Origin: Streptomyces sp. DH12
Lineage (GTDB): Bacteria > Actinomycetota > Actinomycetes > Streptomycetales > Streptomycetaceae
Direction of reading: 5' to 3'
Assembly: GCF_020873895.1 (NCBI RefSeq)
Contig: NZ_JAHWGT010000003.1
Coordinates: forward strand, 62,001 to 126,000
DNA length: 64,000 nucleotides
Shown here: in pieces, positions 8,841 to 17,406 of the stretch
Layout: each line of letters begins with the position of its first letter
Position numbering within the stretch: the stretch's first letter is position 1
Notes under the pieces: generated by a model
Databases searched by the model: none
What the model was told of the DNA's origin: nothing
The model's input: the letters and a program-made list of their open reading frames with translations, nothing else
Program-made: the position numbers and the translations under genes

Positions 8841-9710
8841 TCAGGAGGCGCCGGCCGCGCGGTCCTCGGCGCGCTCTTCGGTACGCTCCCGGCCCCGGTC
8901 CTCGGCGCGGTCCTCGGCGCGGTCCCGGCCGGGCTCCTCGCCCCCCGCCGCCTCCGGGCCCCCCGGGTCCGTCGCCGCGTCGGGCGCGTCCGGCGCCGGG
9001 GGCCGGGCGGGCGCGGGGTCCAGGGCCGCCGACGTCACGTCGGCCACCAGTTCGACCACGTCGGGCCCGTACGCCTGCGAGTTGACCACCTTCAGCAGCA
9101 GGACGAAGGGGCGGCGGCCGTGCTCGCGCGCCAGCCGCTCCTGATGGCGGACCAGGTAGCGGGTGGCCGCCTGGTTCGTTATGGCCCGCTGCCCGCAGAA
9201 GAGGAACACCGGGTGCCGGCCCTCCCCGGCGGTGAGCCGCGCGAGGACCACGTACTCGCTCAGGCCCAGCTCCGCCCGGTACTCCCGCGTCCCGAACCGG
9301 TAGACGTCCGGCTTCTTGCCCGGCCCCTCCTCGACCCGCATGCCCGGCAGGAGCGTGCGCAGGTGCGCGGCCATGCGCCGGTTGGAGGTCGGGCCGCCGA
9401 GGCAGAACTCCGTGCGGTCCCCGAAGCCCTGCACCGCCTGGTCGTGCCGGACGATGCGGGCGTGCGCGCCGCAGTCCCGGATCAGCGCGGACAGCTCCAG
9501 CAGCGCGAACACGTCGTTGCGGTGGACGCCGTCCCCGCCGGCCTCGCGGTTCACCACGAGGAGGCACTCCGCGTTGCCCGGCAGCCCGAGGAAGCGCTGC
9601 TTGCGGCGGAGCCGGCGGCGGGTGAGCGCCGTGCGGGCCAGCCATCCGAGTGACGCACTGAGCCCACTGGCGGCCACGCCGAGCACGATGTTCCACAGGT
9701 CGTCGTCCAT
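8841..9710 (-). CDS. Membrane-anchored unknown protein with a highly charged repeat tail
   Basis: A 289-residue protein. Residues 7-25 (NIVLGVAASGLSASLGWLA) form one membrane or export segment followed by a basic stop-transfer (RRRLRRKQR). A globular domain follows, with TEFCLGGPTSNRRMAAHL and VFLFCGQRAITNQAATRYL; its glycine loops and alternating hydrophobic strands suggest a Rossmann-like fold, but I cannot name a family. The last 60 residues are disordered, with short repeats of the type RAEDRAEDRGRERTEERAED. TAGCAT ends eight bases before the ATG, suggesting leaderless expression. Similar proteins occur across Streptomyces as unnamed secreted or membrane proteins. Function unknown. Confidence 0.78.
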   Translation of the reverse strand: MDDDLWNIVLGVAASGLSASLGWLARTALTRRRLRRKQRFLGLPGNAECLLVVNREAGGDGVHRNDVFALLELSALIRDCGAHARIVRHDQAVQGFGDRTEFCLGGPTSNRRMAAHLRTLLPGMRVEEGPGKKPDVYRFGTREYRAELGLSEYVVLARLTAGEGRHPVFLFCGQRAITNQAATRYLVRHQERLAREHGRRPFVLLLKVVNSQAYGPDVVELVADVTSAALDPAPARPPAPDAPDAATDPGGPEAAGGEEPGRDRAEDRAEDRGRERTEERAEDRAAGAS

Positions 9711-9791
9711 GGGCGCGCATGCTAGCGGTCCTGGTACCGCGGGCGGTGTGAAGTTACGCTGCGCGGACGGCCGTTGACTGGAGGAGCCCGC

Positions 9792-11612
9792 ATGCGTCGG
9801 TCCACCGTACGGAACGTCTCCCTCGCCGCCGTCGCCGCGACGGTGCTCGCCGTCGGCGGTGCGGCGCCGCCGACCGGGGCGGCCGTCGCGGCGCCGCCAC
9901 CGGCGCCGGTCAAGGAGGCGGTCGCCGCCGGGTACGGGGGCGCCGTTTCCAGCGTGGACGCCGACGCGTCCGCCGCCGGCATCGAGGTCCTGCGCCGCGG
10001 CGGCAACGCCGTGGACGCCGCCGTCGCGACCGCCGCCGCCCTCGGCGTCACCGAACCGTACTCGGCGGGCATCGGAGGCGGCGGGTACTTCGTCTACTAC
10101 GACGCCCGCACCCGCTCCGTCCACACCGTCGACGGGCGCGAGACGGCCCCCCGCTCGGCCGACGCCTCCCTCTTCCTGGAGGACGGCGAGCCGATCCCCT
10201 TCACCGAGGGCATGACCAGCGGCCTGAGCGTCGGCACCCCCGGCACCCCCGCCACCTGGGACACCGTCCTGGGCACCTGGGGCAGCAGGCCGCTGGGGGA
10301 ACTGCTGCGTCCCGCCGTACGGCTGGCCCGGGAGGGCTTCGTCGTGGACGGCACGTTCCGCGCCCAGACGCGCGACAACGAGGAGCGCTTCCGGGACTTC
10401 CCGGCGAGCGCGGAGCTGTTCCTGCCGGGCGGCGCCCTCCCCGCCGTCGGCTCCACCCTGCGCAACCCCGACCTCGCCCGCACCTACGAGGAGCTGGGCC
10501 GCCACGGCGGCGCGGCGCTCTACCGGGGCGGCCTGGCCCGCGACATCGTCCGTACCGTCCGCACGCCGCCCGTGCGCGCCGGCGCGACGCGCACCGTGCG
10601 CCCCGGCGACCTGACGACCCGTGACCTCGCGGCGTACCGGACGCTGCGGCACCGCCCCACGAAGACCGAGTACCGCGGCCTCGACGTGTACGGGATGCCG
10701 CCCTCGTCCTCGGGCGGCACCACGGTCGCCGAGGCGCTCAACATCCTGGAGCGCGGGAACCTCGCCGGCGTCTCCCGGCAGACGTACCTGCACCGCCTGA
10801 TCGAGGCGAGCCGGATCGCCTTCGCGGACCGCGGCCGCTGGGTGGGCGACCCGGCGTTCGAGGACGTGCCGGTCGAAGGGCTCACCTCGCAGCGGTTCGC
10901 CGACGCGCGCGCCTGCCTCGTCCGCGACGACCGGGCCCTGACCAGTCCGCTCGCCCCCGGAGACCCGCGCGACCCCCGGCCGTGCGCGGCGGGCGCGGCG
11001 GCGGCGCCGACGACGTACGAGGGGGAGAACACCACGCACCTGACGGCCGCCGACCGGTGGGGCAACGTCGTCGCGTACACCCTGACCATCGAGTCGACCG
11101 GCGGCAGCGGCATCACCGTGCCCCGCCGCGGCTTCCTCCTCAACAACGAGCTGACCGACTTCTCCTTCGCCCCGGCGAACCCGGCGGTCCACGACCCCAA
11201 CCTCCCGGGCCCCGGCAAGCGGCCGCGCTCCTCCATGTCCCCGACGATCGTCCTGGACCGCCACGACCGGCCGGTCCTGGCCCTCGGCTCCCCGGGCGGC
11301 GCGACCATCATCACCACCGTCCTGCAGACCCTGACGGGCGTCGTCGACCGCCGGCTGCCGCTCGTCGACGCGATCGCCGCCCCGCGCGCCAGCCAGCGCA
11401 ACCAGCCCGTCACCGACCTCGAACCCGCCCTGTACCGCAGTGCGCTGCGGGCCCGCCTCGCCGAGCTGGGCCACGCCTTCCGCGAGAACCCGGAGATCGG
11501 CGCCGCCACCGGCATCCAGCGCCTCCCCGACGGCCGCTGGCTGGCGGCCGCCGAGCGCACCCGGCGCGGCGGCGGCGCGGCGATGGTGGTGCGCCCGGCG
11601 GGCCGGCCGTAG
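9792..11612 (+). CDS. ggt: Gamma-glutamyltransferase (secreted)
   Basis: A 606-residue exported enzyme that cleaves or transfers gamma-glutamyl groups of glutathione-like peptides. Residues 1-35 form a signal peptide. The large subunit carries GIGGGGYFVYYD and DGRETAP. The autoprocessing site lies before T414 in GENTTHLT, the N-terminal nucleophile of the small subunit. SPTIVLD and LGSPGGATIITT form the gamma-glutamyl pocket. The start at 9792 has GGAGGAG eight bases upstream. Length and order match the family. It could also act on capsule-type or cephalosporin substrates, as some homologues do. Confidence 0.94.
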   Translation: MRRSTVRNVSLAAVAATVLAVGGAAPPTGAAVAAPPPAPVKEAVAAGYGGAVSSVDADASAAGIEVLRRGGNAVDAAVATAAALGVTEPYSAGIGGGGYFVYYDARTRSVHTVDGRETAPRSADASLFLEDGEPIPFTEGMTSGLSVGTPGTPATWDTVLGTWGSRPLGELLRPAVRLAREGFVVDGTFRAQTRDNEERFRDFPASAELFLPGGALPAVGSTLRNPDLARTYEELGRHGGAALYRGGLARDIVRTVRTPPVRAGATRTVRPGDLTTRDLAAYRTLRHRPTKTEYRGLDVYGMPPSSSGGTTVAEALNILERGNLAGVSRQTYLHRLIEASRIAFADRGRWVGDPAFEDVPVEGLTSQRFADARACLVRDDRALTSPLAPGDPRDPRPCAAGAAAAPTTYEGENTTHLTAADRWGNVVAYTLTIESTGGSGITVPRRGFLLNNELTDFSFAPANPAVHDPNLPGPGKRPRSSMSPTIVLDRHDRPVLALGSPGGATIITTVLQTLTGVVDRRLPLVDAIAAPRASQRNQPVTDLEPALYRSALRARLAELGHAFRENPEIGAATGIQRLPDGRWLAAAERTRRGGGAAMVVRPAGRP

Positions 11613-11669
11613 CACGGCCGTCCGGGACCGGCGGGGCGGCCCGCGCCTCCGGGCCGGTCCGCACCCCGG

Positions 11670-11775
11670 GCCCGCGGGCGCGGACCGCCGTCCGGACCGC
11701 CGTCCGCGGGCGCCGTCCGCGGGCACCCGGACCGCCCTCCGGAACGCCCTCCGGACCGCCGTCCGCGGGCGTTCG
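11670..11775. repeat. GC-rich degenerate 12-bp repeat after ggt
   Basis: Several imperfect copies of a 12-13 base unit related to GTCCGGACCGCC follow one another. The tract is non-coding, forms many alternative hairpins, and may serve as the ggt terminator. It occupies most of the 325-bp gap; the rest is the promoter region of the next operon. Confidence 0.5.
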
Positions 11776-11843
11776 GAAAGGCGCCCGTTGTGGACCACTT
11801 GGGTGCGATACGTGATCGACTCCCGCTGTTGACGGCGGCGGTC

Positions 11844-11871
11844 TTGCTCCGCGATGTGACGAGGCTTACGT
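11844..11871 (+). promoter_or_regulatory. Possible promoter of the pyrimidine-type operon
   Basis: TTGCTC (11844-11849) and TACGTT (11866-11871), 16 bases apart, resemble a housekeeping -35/-10 pair. Transcription would start near 11878, just upstream of the palindrome at 11891-11906. An alternative -35-like TTGACG is at 11829-11834. Prediction by eye only. Confidence 0.4.
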
Positions 11872-11890
11872 TCTCCTCCTACGCGCACCG

Positions 11891-11906
11891 CTCTACGTGC
11901 GTAGAG
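11891..11906. promoter_or_regulatory. Perfect 16-bp palindrome, candidate repressor operator
   Basis: CTCTACG-tg-CGTAGAG is an exact 7-2-7 inverted repeat, 32 bases before the first start codon of the four-gene operon and just downstream of the probable transcription start. Its size and position are those expected of a dimeric repressor such as a GntR-, IclR- or TetR-type protein. No regulator gene is adjacent in the window. Confidence 0.6.
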
Positions 11907-11937
11907 GCTCGTCGACGCCGTGCCGAAGGAGCAACCC

Positions 11938-12780
11938 ATGTCCCACACCGTGCGCGCCGCGCTCGTCCAGGCATCCTGGACAGGCGACACCGAATCGATG
12001 ATCGCCAAACACGAGGAGCACGCCCGCGAGGCCGCCCGCCAAGGAGCGCGGGTGATCGGCTTCCAGGAGGTGTTCAACGCCCCGTACTTCTGCCAGGTAC
12101 AGGACGTCGACCACTACCGCTGGGCCGAGCCCGTGCCCGACGGCCCCACCGTCAGCCGCATGCGCGACCTCGCCCGTGAGACGGGCATGGTGCTGGTCGC
12201 CCCGGTCTTCGAGGTCGAGGGCCCGGGCCTCTACTACAACACCGCCGCCGTCATCGACGCCGACGGCACGTACCTCGGCAAGTACCGCAAGCACCACATC
12301 CCGCAGCTCAAGGGGTTCTACGAGAAGTTCTACTTCCGCCCCGGCAACCTCGGCTGGCCCGTCTTCGACACCGCCGTCGGCCGCGTCGGCGTCTACATCT
12401 GCTACGACCGCCACTTCCCCGAGGGCTGGCGCCAACTCGGCCTCAACGGGGCGCAGCTGGTGTACAACCCGTCGGCCACCCACCGCAGCCTCTCCGCCCA
12501 CCTGTGGCGGCTGGAGCAGCCCGCGGCCGCCGTCGCCAACGAGTACTTCGTCGCCGCGATCAACCGGGTCGGCCAGGAGCACTACGGGGAGAACGACTTC
12601 TACGGCACCAGCTACTTCGTCGACCCGCGCGGCCGCCTCGTCGGCGACACCGGGTCCGACAAGGAGGACGAACTGCTCGTGCGCGACCTCGACTTCGACC
12701 TCATCGAGGAGGTGCGCCGGCAGTGGGCGTTCTACCGCGACCGGCGACCCGACGCGTACGAGGGGCTGGTGCGGCCGTGA
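11938..12780 (+). CDS. Nitrilase-superfamily amidohydrolase, probable N-carbamoyl-beta-alanine amidohydrolase
   Basis: A 280-residue carbon-nitrogen hydrolase. The catalytic Glu-Lys-Cys triad is visible: E44 in GFQEVFNAPYF, K118 in KYRKHHIPQ and C155 in VYICYDRHFPEG. The sequence around FYEKFYFRPGN is typical of beta-ureidopropionase, which releases beta-alanine, CO2 and ammonia from N-carbamoyl-beta-alanine. The start at 11938 has GAAGGAG nine bases upstream. The next gene begins inside its stop codon (GTGA overlap), so the two are translationally coupled. The neighbouring aminotransferase and hydantoinase make the ureidopropionase role likely, though other carbamoyl amino acids remain possible. 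Confidence 0.9.
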   Translation: MSHTVRAALVQASWTGDTESMIAKHEEHAREAARQGARVIGFQEVFNAPYFCQVQDVDHYRWAEPVPDGPTVSRMRDLARETGMVLVAPVFEVEGPGLYYNTAAVIDADGTYLGKYRKHHIPQLKGFYEKFYFRPGNLGWPVFDTAVGRVGVYICYDRHFPEGWRQLGLNGAQLVYNPSATHRSLSAHLWRLEQPAAAVANEYFVAAINRVGQEHYGENDFYGTSYFVDPRGRLVGDTGSDKEDELLVRDLDFDLIEEVRRQWAFYRDRRPDAYEGLVRP

Positions 12781-14078
12781 ACCACCCGCACGCGCACCGG
12801 CGGCTCCACGACCGCCACCGGGCCGTCCTGCCCGACTGGCTCTCCCTCTACTACGACGACCCCATGGAGATCACCCACGGCGAGGGCCGCCACGTCTGGG
12901 ATGCCGAGGGCAACCGCTACCTCGACTTCTTCGGCGGCATCCTCACCACGATGACCGCCCACGCCCTCCCCGAGGTCACCAAGGCCGTCGCCGAGCAGGC
13001 CGGGCGGATCATCCACTCCTCCACCCTGTACCTCAACCGCCCGATGGTGGAGCTCGCCGAGCGCGTCGCCGCCCTCTCCGGCATCCCCGACGCCCGCGTC
13101 TTCTTCACCACCTCCGGCACCGAGGCCAACGACACCGCGCTCCTCCTCGCCACCGCGTACCGCCGCACCAACCAGGTCCTGGCGATGCGCAACAGCTACC
13201 ACGGCCGCTCCTTCTCCACCGTCTCCGTCACCGGCAACCGCGCCTGGGCCGCCACCGGGCTCTCCCCGCTGCGCACCCTGTACGTCCACGGCGCCGTCCG
13301 CGGCCGCGGCCCCTTCGCCCACCTCTCCGACGCGGACTTCACCGCCGCCTGCGTCGCCGACCTCGAGGACCTGATCGGGCACACCGGCGACATCGCCGCG
13401 CTCATCGCCGAACCCATCCAGGGCGTCGGCGGCTTCACCTCGCCCCCCGACGGGCTGTACGCCGCGTTCCGCGAGGTGCTGCGCCGGCACGGCATCCTGT
13501 GGATCAGCGACGAGGTGCAGACCGGGTGGGGCCGCACCGGCGAGCACTTCTGGGGCTGGCAGGCCCACGCCGCCGCCGGCCCGCCGGACGTCCTCACCTT
13601 CGCCAAGGGCATCGGCAACGGCATGTCCGTCGGCGGGGTCGTCGCCCGCGCCGAGGTCATGAACTGCCTGTCCGCCAACTCCATCTCCACCTTCGGCGGC
13701 TCCCCGGTCACCATGGCCGCCGCCCTCGCCAACCTCACCTACCTGCTCGAACACGACCTCCAGGGCAACGCCCGGCGCGTCGGCGGCCTCCTCGCCGAGC
13801 GGCTGCGCGCCATCGCCGCGGGCGTCGACCGGGTACGGGAGGTGCGCGGCCGCGGCCTGATGCTCGGCATCGAACTGGCCGACCCGCACACCGGCGCCGC
13901 CGACCCGCGGGCCGCCGCGGCCGTCCTGGAGGCGGCCCGAGGCCGCGGACTGCTCATCGGCAAGGGCGGCGGCCACGACACCAGCGTCCTGCGCGTCGCC
14001 CCGCCGCTCTCCCTCACCGTCGCCGAGGCCGAGGAGGGCGCCGCCCTGCTCGAACAGGCCCTCCACACCCTCCGGTAA
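12777..14078 (+). CDS. Class III aminotransferase, probable beta-alanine:oxo-acid type
   Basis: A 433-residue PLP enzyme of the AGXT2 / class III omega-aminotransferase group. The PLP lysine is K277 in TFAKGIGNGM; SGTEANDTALLLA, YHGRSFSTV and WISDEVQTGWGRTGEHFWG are family signatures. In this operon it would transfer the amino group of beta-alanine (or beta-aminoisobutyrate) to pyruvate or glyoxylate, giving malonate semialdehyde. The GTG start overlaps the preceding stop codon by four bases. Substrate assignment comes from context, since class III enzymes are hard to separate by sequence. Confidence 0.9.
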   Translation: MNHPHAHRRLHDRHRAVLPDWLSLYYDDPMEITHGEGRHVWDAEGNRYLDFFGGILTTMTAHALPEVTKAVAEQAGRIIHSSTLYLNRPMVELAERVAALSGIPDARVFFTTSGTEANDTALLLATAYRRTNQVLAMRNSYHGRSFSTVSVTGNRAWAATGLSPLRTLYVHGAVRGRGPFAHLSDADFTAACVADLEDLIGHTGDIAALIAEPIQGVGGFTSPPDGLYAAFREVLRRHGILWISDEVQTGWGRTGEHFWGWQAHAAAGPPDVLTFAKGIGNGMSVGGVVARAEVMNCLSANSISTFGGSPVTMAAALANLTYLLEHDLQGNARRVGGLLAERLRAIAAGVDRVREVRGRGLMLGIELADPHTGAADPRAAAAVLEAARGRGLLIGKGGGHDTSVLRVAPPLSLTVAEAEEGAALLEQALHTLR

Positions 14079-14112
14079 GCCACCCACCCGCACGCAAGGG
14101 GGCCGCCAGGCC

Positions 14113-15516
14113 ATGAGCACCCGCACCCTCGTCCGCGGCGGCCTCGTCATCACCGCCGCCGAGGAGACCCACGCCGACGTCCTCGTCGAGGACGGCCGCG
14201 TCGCCGCCCTCGCCGCCCACGGCAGCGGCATCGCCGACTCCTGGACCGCCGACCGCACCATCGACGCCACCGGCCGCTACGTCATCCCCGGCGGGGTCGA
14301 CGCCCACACCCACATGGAGCTGCCCTTCGGTGGCACCTTCGCCTCCGACGACTTCGAGACCGGCACGCGCGCCGCCGCGTGGGGCGGCACCACCACCATC
14401 GTCGACTTTGCCGTGCAGTCCGTCGGCCACACCCTGCGCGAGGGCCTCGACGCCTGGCACGCCAAGGCGGACGGCAAGTGCGCCGTGGACTACGCCTTCC
14501 ACATGATCCTCTCCGACGTCGACGAGCACGCGCTCAAGGAGATGGACCTGCTGGTCGAGGAGGGCGTCACCTCCTTCAAGCTGTTCATGGCCTACCCCGG
14601 CGTCTTCTACAGCGACGACGGCCGCATCCTGCGCGCCATGCAGCGCTCCGCCCTCAACGGCGGGCTGATCATGATGCACGCCGAGAACGGCATCGCCATC
14701 GACGTCCTCGTCGAGCAGGCCCTCGCCCGCGGGGAGACCGACCCGCGCCACCACGGGGAGGTACGCAAGGCGCTCCTGGAGGCCGAGGCCACCCACCGCG
14801 CCGTCCAGCTCGCCCGCGTCGCCGGCGCCCCCCTGTACGTCGTGCACGTCTCGGCGGAGGAGGCCGTCGCCGAGCTGGCCGCCGCCCGCGACCTGGGCCT
14901 GCCGGTCTTCGGCGAGACCTGCCCCCAGTACCTCTTCCTGTCGGCGGACAACCTCGCCGAGCCCGACTTCGAGGGCGCCAAGTACGTGTGCAGCACCCCC
15001 CTCAGGCCCCGGGAGCACCAGGCCGCCCTCTGGCGGGGCCTGCGCACCGACGACCTCCAGGTGGTCTCCACCGACCACTGCCCGTTCTGCTTCAAGGGCC
15101 AGAAGGAACTGGGCCGCGGCGACTTCTCCCGCATCCCCAACGGCCTGCCCGGGGTCGAGCACCGCATGGACCTCCTCCACCAGGCGGTCGTCGACGGGCA
15201 CATCAGCCGCCGCCGCTGGATCGAGATCGCCTGTGCCGCCCCGGCCCGCATGTTCGGCCTGTACCCGAAGAAGGGCACCATCGCCCCGGGCGCCGACGCC
15301 GACCTCGTCGTCTACGACCCCGCGACGACCCAGACGATCTCCGCGCGGACCCACCACATGAACGTCGACTACTCGGCGTACGAGGGCCGCACCGTCACCG
15401 GCCGGGTCGAGACCGTCCTGTCGCGCGGCGAGGTGGTCATCGACCGGCGCACCTACACCGGCCGCGCCGGGCACGGCGTCTACACCCCGCGCGCCACCTG
15501 TCAGTACCTGACCTGA
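14113..15516 (+). CDS. hydA: Dihydropyrimidinase / D-hydantoinase
   Basis: A 467-residue cyclic amidohydrolase with a binuclear metal site. Ligands visible: H65 and H67 (DAHTHME), carbamylated K156 (SFKLFMAYP), H189 (MMHAENG), H245 (VVHVSAEEA) and D321 (STDHCPF). It opens dihydrouracil or dihydrothymine to N-carbamoyl-beta-amino acids. Length and all ligands are normal. AAGGGGG lies about ten bases before the ATG, 34 bases after the aminotransferase. The order of genes fits a pathway from dihydropyrimidine to malonate semialdehyde. Confidence 0.94.
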   Translation: MSTRTLVRGGLVITAAEETHADVLVEDGRVAALAAHGSGIADSWTADRTIDATGRYVIPGGVDAHTHMELPFGGTFASDDFETGTRAAAWGGTTTIVDFAVQSVGHTLREGLDAWHAKADGKCAVDYAFHMILSDVDEHALKEMDLLVEEGVTSFKLFMAYPGVFYSDDGRILRAMQRSALNGGLIMMHAENGIAIDVLVEQALARGETDPRHHGEVRKALLEAEATHRAVQLARVAGAPLYVVHVSAEEAVAELAAARDLGLPVFGETCPQYLFLSADNLAEPDFEGAKYVCSTPLRPREHQAALWRGLRTDDLQVVSTDHCPFCFKGQKELGRGDFSRIPNGLPGVEHRMDLLHQAVVDGHISRRRWIEIACAAPARMFGLYPKKGTIAPGADADLVVYDPATTQTISARTHHMNVDYSAYEGRTVTGRVETVLSRGEVVIDRRTYTGRAGHGVYTPRATCQYLT

Positions 15517-15527
15517 GGAGGCCCCGT

Positions 15528-16529
15528 ATGGACTTCGGACTCGTCCTGCAGACCGACCCGCCCGCCTCCGAGGTCGTCGGGCTCATGCGGCGCGCCGAGC
15601 GCAACGGCTTCCGGCACGGCTGGACCTTCGACTCCGCCGTGCTCTGGCAGGAGCCGTTCGTCATCTACAGCCGGATCCTCGAACACACGACGAAGCTGCG
15701 CGTCGGCCCCATGGTCACCAACCCGGGCACCCGCACCTGGGAGGTCACCGCCTCCACCTTCGCCACCCTCAACGACATGTACGGCAACCGCACGGTGTGC
15801 GGGATCGGGCGGGGGGACTCCGCGATGCGGGTCGCCGGACGGCAACCCGACACGCTCGCCCGGCTCGGCGAGGCCATCGACGTCATCCGGGACCTCGCCG
15901 AGGGCCGAGAGGCGCTCGTCGACGGCAGGCCCGTGCGCATCCCCTGGATCAGGGACGGCAGGCTGCCGGTGTGGATGGCGGCGTACGGCCCCAAGGCACT
16001 GGCGCTCGCCGGGCGGAAGGCGGACGGGTTCATCCTCCAGCTCGCCGACCCGTTCCTCACGGAGTGGATGGTCAGGGCGGTGCGGAAGGCGGCCGAGGAC
16101 GCCGGACGCGACCCCGCGTCGATCACGATCTGCGTCGCCGCGCCCGCGTACGTGGGCGAGGACCTGGCGCACGCGCGGGAGCAGTGCCGCTGGTTCGGCG
16201 GCATGGTCGGCAACCACGTCGCCGACCTGGTCGGCCGGTACGGCGAGCACTCGGACCTGGTGCCCGAGGCCCTCACCGCGTACGTCAAGGGACGCCGGGG
16301 GTACGACTACAGCCACCACGGCCGCGCCGGCAACCCGTCGGCCGACTTCGTCCCCGACGAGATCGTCGACCGCTTCTGCCTGCTGGGCCCGCCCGCCGCC
16401 CACGTCGAGAAGCTGCGGAACCTGCGCGACCTGGGCGTCGACCAGTTCGCCGTCTACGCCATGCACGACGCGAAGGAGGCGACGATCGACCTGTACGGCG
16501 ACGAGGTCATTCCGGCACTGGCCGGCTGA
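15528..16529 (+). CDS. LLM-class F420-dependent oxidoreductase (TIGR03842-type)
   Basis: A 333-residue luciferase-like TIM-barrel protein. MDFGLVLQTDPP at the N-terminus, GPMVTNPGTR, CGIGRGDSAMR and the C-terminal FCLLGPPAAHVEKLR match the subfamily I know as TIGR03842, repeatedly found beside hydantoinase genes. The ribosome site GAGGAGG overlaps the hydA stop codon, so the gene is the last of the operon. Family members use the deazaflavin F420. The reaction is not established; a uracil/dihydrouracil reductase role, filling the missing first step of the pathway, is my inference. No PydA/PydX-type dihydropyrimidine dehydrogenase lies in the window. Confidence 0.88.
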   Translation: MDFGLVLQTDPPASEVVGLMRRAERNGFRHGWTFDSAVLWQEPFVIYSRILEHTTKLRVGPMVTNPGTRTWEVTASTFATLNDMYGNRTVCGIGRGDSAMRVAGRQPDTLARLGEAIDVIRDLAEGREALVDGRPVRIPWIRDGRLPVWMAAYGPKALALAGRKADGFILQLADPFLTEWMVRAVRKAAEDAGRDPASITICVAAPAYVGEDLAHAREQCRWFGGMVGNHVADLVGRYGEHSDLVPEALTAYVKGRRGYDYSHHGRAGNPSADFVPDEIVDRFCLLGPPAAHVEKLRNLRDLGVDQFAVYAMHDAKEATIDLYGDEVIPALAG

Positions 16530-16808
16530 GCACCGCCCGTGGCGGCGGGGGACGGGCCCGGTGGCCGACCCGCCCCCCGGGGACGCGGACGGCGCGGCGA
16601 GCGGGCCGTGTCCTCGTGGCCGGGTGACCACCGGAGCGGACGCGGCGGTAGCGGTCGGGCTGCGAGCGCCGGGCAGGAGCACCTTCTGCCAACGGTGCCC
16701 GTCCGGCCGGTACGCGCCGGTCGACGAGGCCGCCTCCCGCGGGGCGGCCGTGACGGAGCGCCGTGTCGACGGCGCCCGGGGGACGGCCCCCCGTTTGCGC
16801 GCCTCTCC

Positions 16809-16833
16809 GCATGAGGTTCCCATGAGCGGGTAG
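16809..16833 (+). promoter_or_regulatory. Possible SigB-type promoter
   Basis: GCAT, 15 bases, GGGTAG approximates the Streptomyces SigB-family consensus (GNNT, 14-16 bases, GGGTAC/T). It precedes the lipoprotein gene by 61 bases. A 12-bp palindrome CCTTGATCAAGG follows at 16842-16853. The rest of the 364-bp gap after 16529 shows no gene I can support. Confidence 0.3.
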
Positions 16834-16893
16834 CTGCACGTCCTTGATCAAGGCGGTGGATGCCCTGTCCGCCCAGACCGCGCGGGAGGCACA

Positions 16894-17316
16894 GTGCGAG
16901 GACGGTGGTTCGGGCGGGGGGCCGGGGTGGTGGCGGTCCTGGTCTCGATCGGCGCCTGCGGCACGCTGCCCGAGCGGCGTGACGAGGTGACCTCGGAAGT
17001 CACCCGTTTCCAGCAGGCCCTGGGCGCCGGGCGGCACGAGCAGCTCTGCGCTGCGCTCGCGCCGGCGACCAGGGAGGAGCTGGAGCACACGGCCGAGAGC
17101 CGCTGCGAGCGGGCCATCGGCCGGGCGATCGCCGAGCGGGAGGTCCCCGCGGCGGGCGCCGTACAGGGAGTCGACGTCTACGGCGACCAGGCCCGCGTGG
17201 TGCTGGAGCGGGACACCTTGTTCCTGGCGCGCTTCCCCGCCGGCTGGAAGGTGACGGCCGCCGGATGCGTGCCACGCCCGGAGCGGCCCCACCGGTGCGC
17301 GGTCAAAGGAGGGTGA
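16894..17316 (+). CDS. Small lipoprotein of unknown function
   Basis: A 140-residue exported protein. The N-terminus (basic, then GAGVVAVLVSIGACG) is a lipoprotein signal with lipobox IGAC. The mature part is one small alpha/beta domain with two Cys (LCAAL and SRCERAI) that could form a disulfide, ending ARFPAGWKVTAAGCVP, as in small DUF4878-like or NTF2-like lipoproteins of actinomycetes. Start is GTG with GGGAGG six bases upstream. The 27-codon gene follows seven bases later, so it probably heads a three-gene operon. No function known. Confidence 0.82.
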   Translation: MRGRWFGRGAGVVAVLVSIGACGTLPERRDEVTSEVTRFQQALGAGRHEQLCAALAPATREELEHTAESRCERAIGRAIAEREVPAAGAVQGVDVYGDQARVVLERDTLFLARFPAGWKVTAAGCVPRPERPHRCAVKGG

Positions 17317-17322
17317 GGAGCC

Positions 17323-17406
17323 ATGAGGACCATGTTCGTCGGGACCCTGCTGATCATCGCCGTCGGGCTCGCCTACTTCACGGCCCTGGGGCTGATGCAC
17401 CGATGA
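17323..17406 (+). CDS. 27-residue membrane peptide
   Basis: ATG at 17323 begins a 27-codon frame whose product starts MRTMFVGTLLIIAVGLAYFT and ends LGLMHR: one membrane helix with a basic residue at each end. GGGTGAGGAG lies directly upstream as ribosome site. The stop codon overlaps the ATG of the next gene (ATGA), implying translational coupling. Size, topology and position recall single-helix accessory subunits such as KdpF. The tight overlap and the clean hydrophobic helix argue that it is real. Confidence 0.65.
   Translation: MRTMFVGTLLIIAVGLAYFTALGLMHR

Noticed and set aside
11670-11775. Possible CRISPR-like repeat array after ggt
   Set aside because: Units are short, imperfect and contiguous with no spacers; simple GC-rich repeat.
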